In this document: one piece after another, positions 61,914 through 64,000 of the stretch
Position numbering within the stretch: the stretch's first letter is position 1
Layout: each line of letters opens with the position of its first letter
Source of the DNA: Paenibacillus rhizosphaerae
GTDB lineage: Bacteria > Bacillota > Bacilli > Paenibacillales > Paenibacillaceae
Reading direction: 5' to 3'
DNA length: 64,000 bases
Assembly (NCBI RefSeq): GCF_014192015.1
Contig: NZ_JACHXJ010000002.1
Coordinates: forward strand, 682,001 to 746,000
Notes under the pieces: generated by a model
Told to the model about the DNA's origin: nothing
Seen by the model: the letters and a program-made list of their open reading frames with translations, nothing else
Database searches by the model: none
Position numbers and translations under genes: made by a program

Positions 61914-63079
61914 CGGATTGGTTGAAGGATATCAGGGAAGCGGCGGGCCGCATGGACAACGCGGATGAGCGTCTCGCCGACATTTGCCCGGTCGTGCTGG
62001 AAAGCGGTGCGATCCGGAAGGCGGGTGCATTTTTAAAAGATCAGGATTACCGCCGCGTAATCGTTACGGCCGACAAGAATACCTTTGCAGCCGCCGGCGA
62101 GCAGCTGATGGAATCCATTACGGGGGCGGGGGTAAACGCAAGCGTTACGTTCATTTCCCCTGATGAGCAGGGGGATGTCATCGCCGACGAACGGTCGATT
62201 GTGCAGCTGCTGCTTGACGTGAAGTCCAGCAAGGCGGATGCGGTGGTTGCGCTCGGATCAGGAACGCTGCACGACGTATCCAGATTTGCCGCATACTCGG
62301 CAGGCATCCCGTTTGTATCCGTACCCACGGCCCCATCGGTGGACGGATTTAATTCCAAGGGAGCGCCGCTCATTATCCGCGGCGAGAAAATCACGATTCA
62401 ATCGATCGGCCCGGCAGCGATCTTTGCCGACCTGGATATTTTGACGGCTGCACCGCGGACGATGGTCGCTGCTGGCTTCGGGGACATGCTGGGCAAATGC
62501 ACGTCGCTGTTCGATTGGACATTCGGGCATCTGTCAGCGGATGAGCCTTATTCGGAAATTGTGGCGGAGATGACGACTAAGGCACTGCAGCAGTGCGTGG
62601 ATCACATCGACGCGATCGCGGACCGCACACCGGAAGGAATCCGGGTGCTGACACAGGCCCTGGTCGAGTCCGGTTTTGCCATGCTGCTGTTCGGCCAGTC
62701 GCACCCGGCTTCCGGAGCGGAGCATCATTTGTCCCATTATTGGGAAATGTCGTTTTTGCGTGAAGGCAGAAGGGCCGTACTGCATGGGGCCAAGGTCGGC
62801 GTCGCCTGTGCGGAAATTTCGCAGCTGTACCACCGGCTGGATGCGGAAAATTCCCTGCCGGTTGCTGAGGAGCAGTTGGAGCGCGTCCGCGCAGAGCTGG
62901 CCAAGGTGCCGTCACCCGATACGCTGCGGGCCTGGTTGCGGAAGGTTGGCGGTCCTGCTTCCATTCAGGAGCTGGACATCGATCCGGAGCTCCTGAAGCG
63001 AAGCCTCGAGGAGGCAGACCAGATCCGTCCGAACCGCTATACCCTGCTGCGGGCGGTGAACGATCAGCGGCGGAAGTGA
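61910..63079 (+). CDS. araM: sn-Glycerol-1-phosphate dehydrogenase AraM
   Basis: A 389-residue iron/nickel-type dehydrogenase that reduces dihydroxyacetone phosphate to sn-glycerol 1-phosphate, the archaeal-handed glycerol phosphate. Features: VVALGSGTLHDVSRFAAY (NAD-binding glycine loop), PTAPSVDGFNSKGAPLI (metal-ligand Asp nearby), FGQSHPASGAEHHLSHYWEM and LHGAKVGVACAEI with metal-binding histidines. It starts within the ATGA overlap with the HAD gene. In Bacillus the product feeds heptaprenylglyceryl phosphate. Here the genes stand apart from any arabinose genes, under a DeoR regulator. Confidence 0.92.
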   Translation: MTDWLKDIREAAGRMDNADERLADICPVVLESGAIRKAGAFLKDQDYRRVIVTADKNTFAAAGEQLMESITGAGVNASVTFISPDEQGDVIADERSIVQLLLDVKSSKADAVVALGSGTLHDVSRFAAYSAGIPFVSVPTAPSVDGFNSKGAPLIIRGEKITIQSIGPAAIFADLDILTAAPRTMVAAGFGDMLGKCTSLFDWTFGHLSADEPYSEIVAEMTTKALQQCVDHIDAIADRTPEGIRVLTQALVESGFAMLLFGQSHPASGAEHHLSHYWEMSFLREGRRAVLHGAKVGVACAEISQLYHRLDAENSLPVAEEQLERVRAELAKVPSPDTLRAWLRKVGGPASIQELDIDPELLKRSLEEADQIRPNRYTLLRAVNDQRRK

Positions 63080-63152
63080 TTCGTTGGGAAAACGTTGCAG
63101 CGATCACGCTCTGGTGAAGAAATTTTGTGAATAATGACTATGCGCAAGTGAC

Positions 63153-63178
63153 GGCCGCCGATATGGCGGCTTTTTTTT
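63153..63178 (+). terminator. Terminator after araM
   Basis: GCCGCC (63154-63159) / GGCGGC (63165-63170) and eight T. Confidence 0.85.
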
Positions 63179-63403
63179 GCGTTTTCGTAGACTGTGACAG
63201 TTTGTTTGTAAGCTCATTGCCAGGGAGGAACAACCTGCGCGATAGATGTGGTTTCGTTTTTTAATGAAGGAAGCCGAGGAACGGCGTATCCGATGACTGT
63301 ATATTTCATTCCTTATCTCGAAGTGTATTCGCTAGGCTTGTAATCTTCCCTTAATCTAAGAGGTTAATGGTCCTATCTAATGGAGAAAGGCCCCTTTTTT
63401 GCA

Positions 63404-63420
63404 GTGAAATATTATTTCAC
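63404..63420. promoter_or_regulatory. Palindrome GTGAAATA-T-TATTTCAC
   Basis: A 17-base perfect palindrome, related in sequence to the inverted repeat at 63689-63706 nearer murQ. Probably an operator of the same regulator. Confidence 0.5.
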
Positions 63421-63613
63421 GGACCGAGAGCGTTATGTTTTGTATTCATTCAGTGTAGCGGGCAGTGAGGTCACACTCACGGCCTTTAGTTTTTTCAGCT
63501 CCTGTACAGAGCAAAGCGATTGTACAGCAGCATTGCCCCTTACAGCAGCGAGTGTTTGGACGGGCGAACGTCTTTGGCTTTGTGCGAAGCACAAAACAAG
63601 ATAGAGAGCCCGG

Positions 63614-63646
63614 CCAAACAGGAGCAGCCCCCAAACAGGAGCAGCC
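63614..63646 (+). repeat. 16-base direct repeat pair
   Basis: CCAAACAGGAGCAGCC occurs twice with a 17-base period. Confidence 0.8.
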
Positions 63647-63688
63647 TGCACTTTTTTACAATTACCATAAAATAATATTATTACTTCC

Positions 63689-63743
63689 GAAATAAAATAT
63701 TATTTCAAAAACCGTTGACCAGAATGAAATTTATCGTTATTAT
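63689..63743 (+). promoter_or_regulatory. murQ promoter with upstream operator candidate
   Basis: TTGACC (63715-63720), 17-base spacer, TATTAT (63738-63743). GAAATAA-AATA-TTATTTC (63689-63706) lies just upstream of the -35. RpiR-type MurR proteins control murQ in other bacteria and are plausible binders. Confidence 0.6.
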
Positions 63744-63784
63744 GAAATCAAGAAATAGAAGTCAACACGGATAGGGGGATGGCT

Positions 63785-64000
63785 ATGGATGAGTATCTGG
63801 CGGGGTTAACGACAGAAGGGATCAACGATAAAACATTGAGTATAGATGAATGTTCAACTGAAGAGATGGTTCGCCTAATGAATGAACAGGATTCCAAGGT
63901 TCCGGCTGCAGTCGCTGCAGAGATACCGCAAATTGTAAGGGCGGTGGACACACTCCATCATGTGCTGAAGAATGGTGGAAGAATGTTTTACGTTGGGGCT
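63785..64000 (+). CDS. murQ: N-acetylmuramic acid 6-phosphate etherase MurQ (partial)
   Basis: The first 72 codons of a gene that runs off the window. The N-terminus (LTTEGINDKTLSIDECSTEEMVRLMNEQDSKVPAAV, then VLKNGGRMFYVGA leading into the SIS domain) matches MurQ, which cleaves the lactyl ether of MurNAc 6-phosphate to give GlcNAc 6-phosphate during recycling of cell-wall fragments. AGGGGG at 63773-63778 is 6 bases before ATG 63785; the ATG at 63779 directly abuts that site and is less likely. A MurNAc transporter or kinase would be expected just beyond the edge. Confidence 0.85.
   Translation, partial: MDEYLAGLTTEGINDKTLSIDECSTEEMVRLMNEQDSKVPAAVAAEIPQIVRAVDTLHHVLKNGGRMFYVGA

Larger units (their letters stand above)
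63080..63784. other. 705-base non-coding stretch before murQ
   Basis: No convincing gene. It holds the araM terminator, a palindrome at 63404-63420, a short perfect hairpin TTTGTGC-GAA-GCACAAA (63579-63595), a pair of 16-base direct repeats CCAAACAGGAGCAGCC (63614-63629 and 63631-63646, period 17), a second inverted repeat at 63689-63706, and the murQ promoter. Parts may be remnants of a lost gene, which I cannot identify. Confidence 0.5.

Noticed and set aside
63380..63604. 74-codon frame in the murQ leader
   Set aside because: Starts within a T-rich stretch, has no Shine-Dalgarno site, and overlaps palindromes and hairpins; non-coding is the simpler reading.

Overview
The window reads as chromosomal DNA of a Paenibacillus-like member of the Firmicutes. 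The reasons are strong AGGAGG-type ribosome binding sites with frequent TTG and GTG starts, lipoprotein sugar-binding proteins, YesM/YesN-type two-component regulation, a bacillithiol deacetylase with its YojF partner, topoisomerase IV rather than a second gyrase, an AraL/AraM pair, and an unusually dense set of sugar ABC transporters and glycosidases. Base composition is about 50-55% GC over most genes. A peptide-receptor cassette near 58.9-59.9 kb and the start of the murQ region are clearly more AT-rich.

Layout. 1-2.7 kb: the end of an ABC exporter, then purT and a GNAT acetyltransferase. 2.9-11.4 kb: a galactose/glucose uptake locus made of a response regulator, histidine kinase and accessory sugar-binding lipoprotein (translationally coupled), followed by mglB-mglA-mglC under a promoter with 21-bp-spaced direct repeats and a cre site. 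11.7-20.3 kb: a CAP-domain secreted protein, tRNA-Lys(CTT), an SGNH hydrolase, an ABC-2 exporter and parE-parC. 20.5-31 kb: mixed housekeeping and accessory genes (MarR plus NiaP-like transporter, yojF-bshB2, methyltransferases, an RluA-type pseudouridine synthase, a double GNAT with an apparent ATT start, an HpaB-type monooxygenase, a 25-residue hydrophobic peptide and an SDR).

30.9-58.7 kb is a carbohydrate region. It holds three CUT1 ABC importers, none with its own ATPase, so a shared MsmX-type ATPase must be supplied from elsewhere. The first is followed by a Gfo/Idh/MocA oxidoreductase. The second is preceded by an unusual ArsR-type regulator with a large C-terminal domain and followed by a membrane acyltransferase and a GH2 enzyme. 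The third, under a LacI regulator with two identical operators, leads into GH13, DUF1861-like, GH130 phosphorylase, GH2 beta-mannosidase and an alcohol dehydrogenase, which suggests uptake and phosphorolytic/hydrolytic breakdown of mannosides. Between the second and third lies a divergent AraC / oxidoreductase / aldo-keto reductase cluster.

58.8-60 kb is the most striking element: a TPR-like RRNPP/Rap-type receptor without a visible DNA-binding domain, whose 3' end overlaps an uncatalogued 52-codon gene. That gene encodes a secreted precursor with three perfectly periodic 9-residue repeats, each ending NHGANY, the last at the very C-terminus. It looks like a multi-copy peptide-pheromone cassette. 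60.1-63.1 kb: a DeoR regulator, a HAD phosphatase and glycerol-1-phosphate dehydrogenase (AraM). The window ends inside murQ, preceded by 700 bases of non-coding DNA with palindromic operator candidates. No rRNA, CRISPR array, insertion sequence or prophage was seen.
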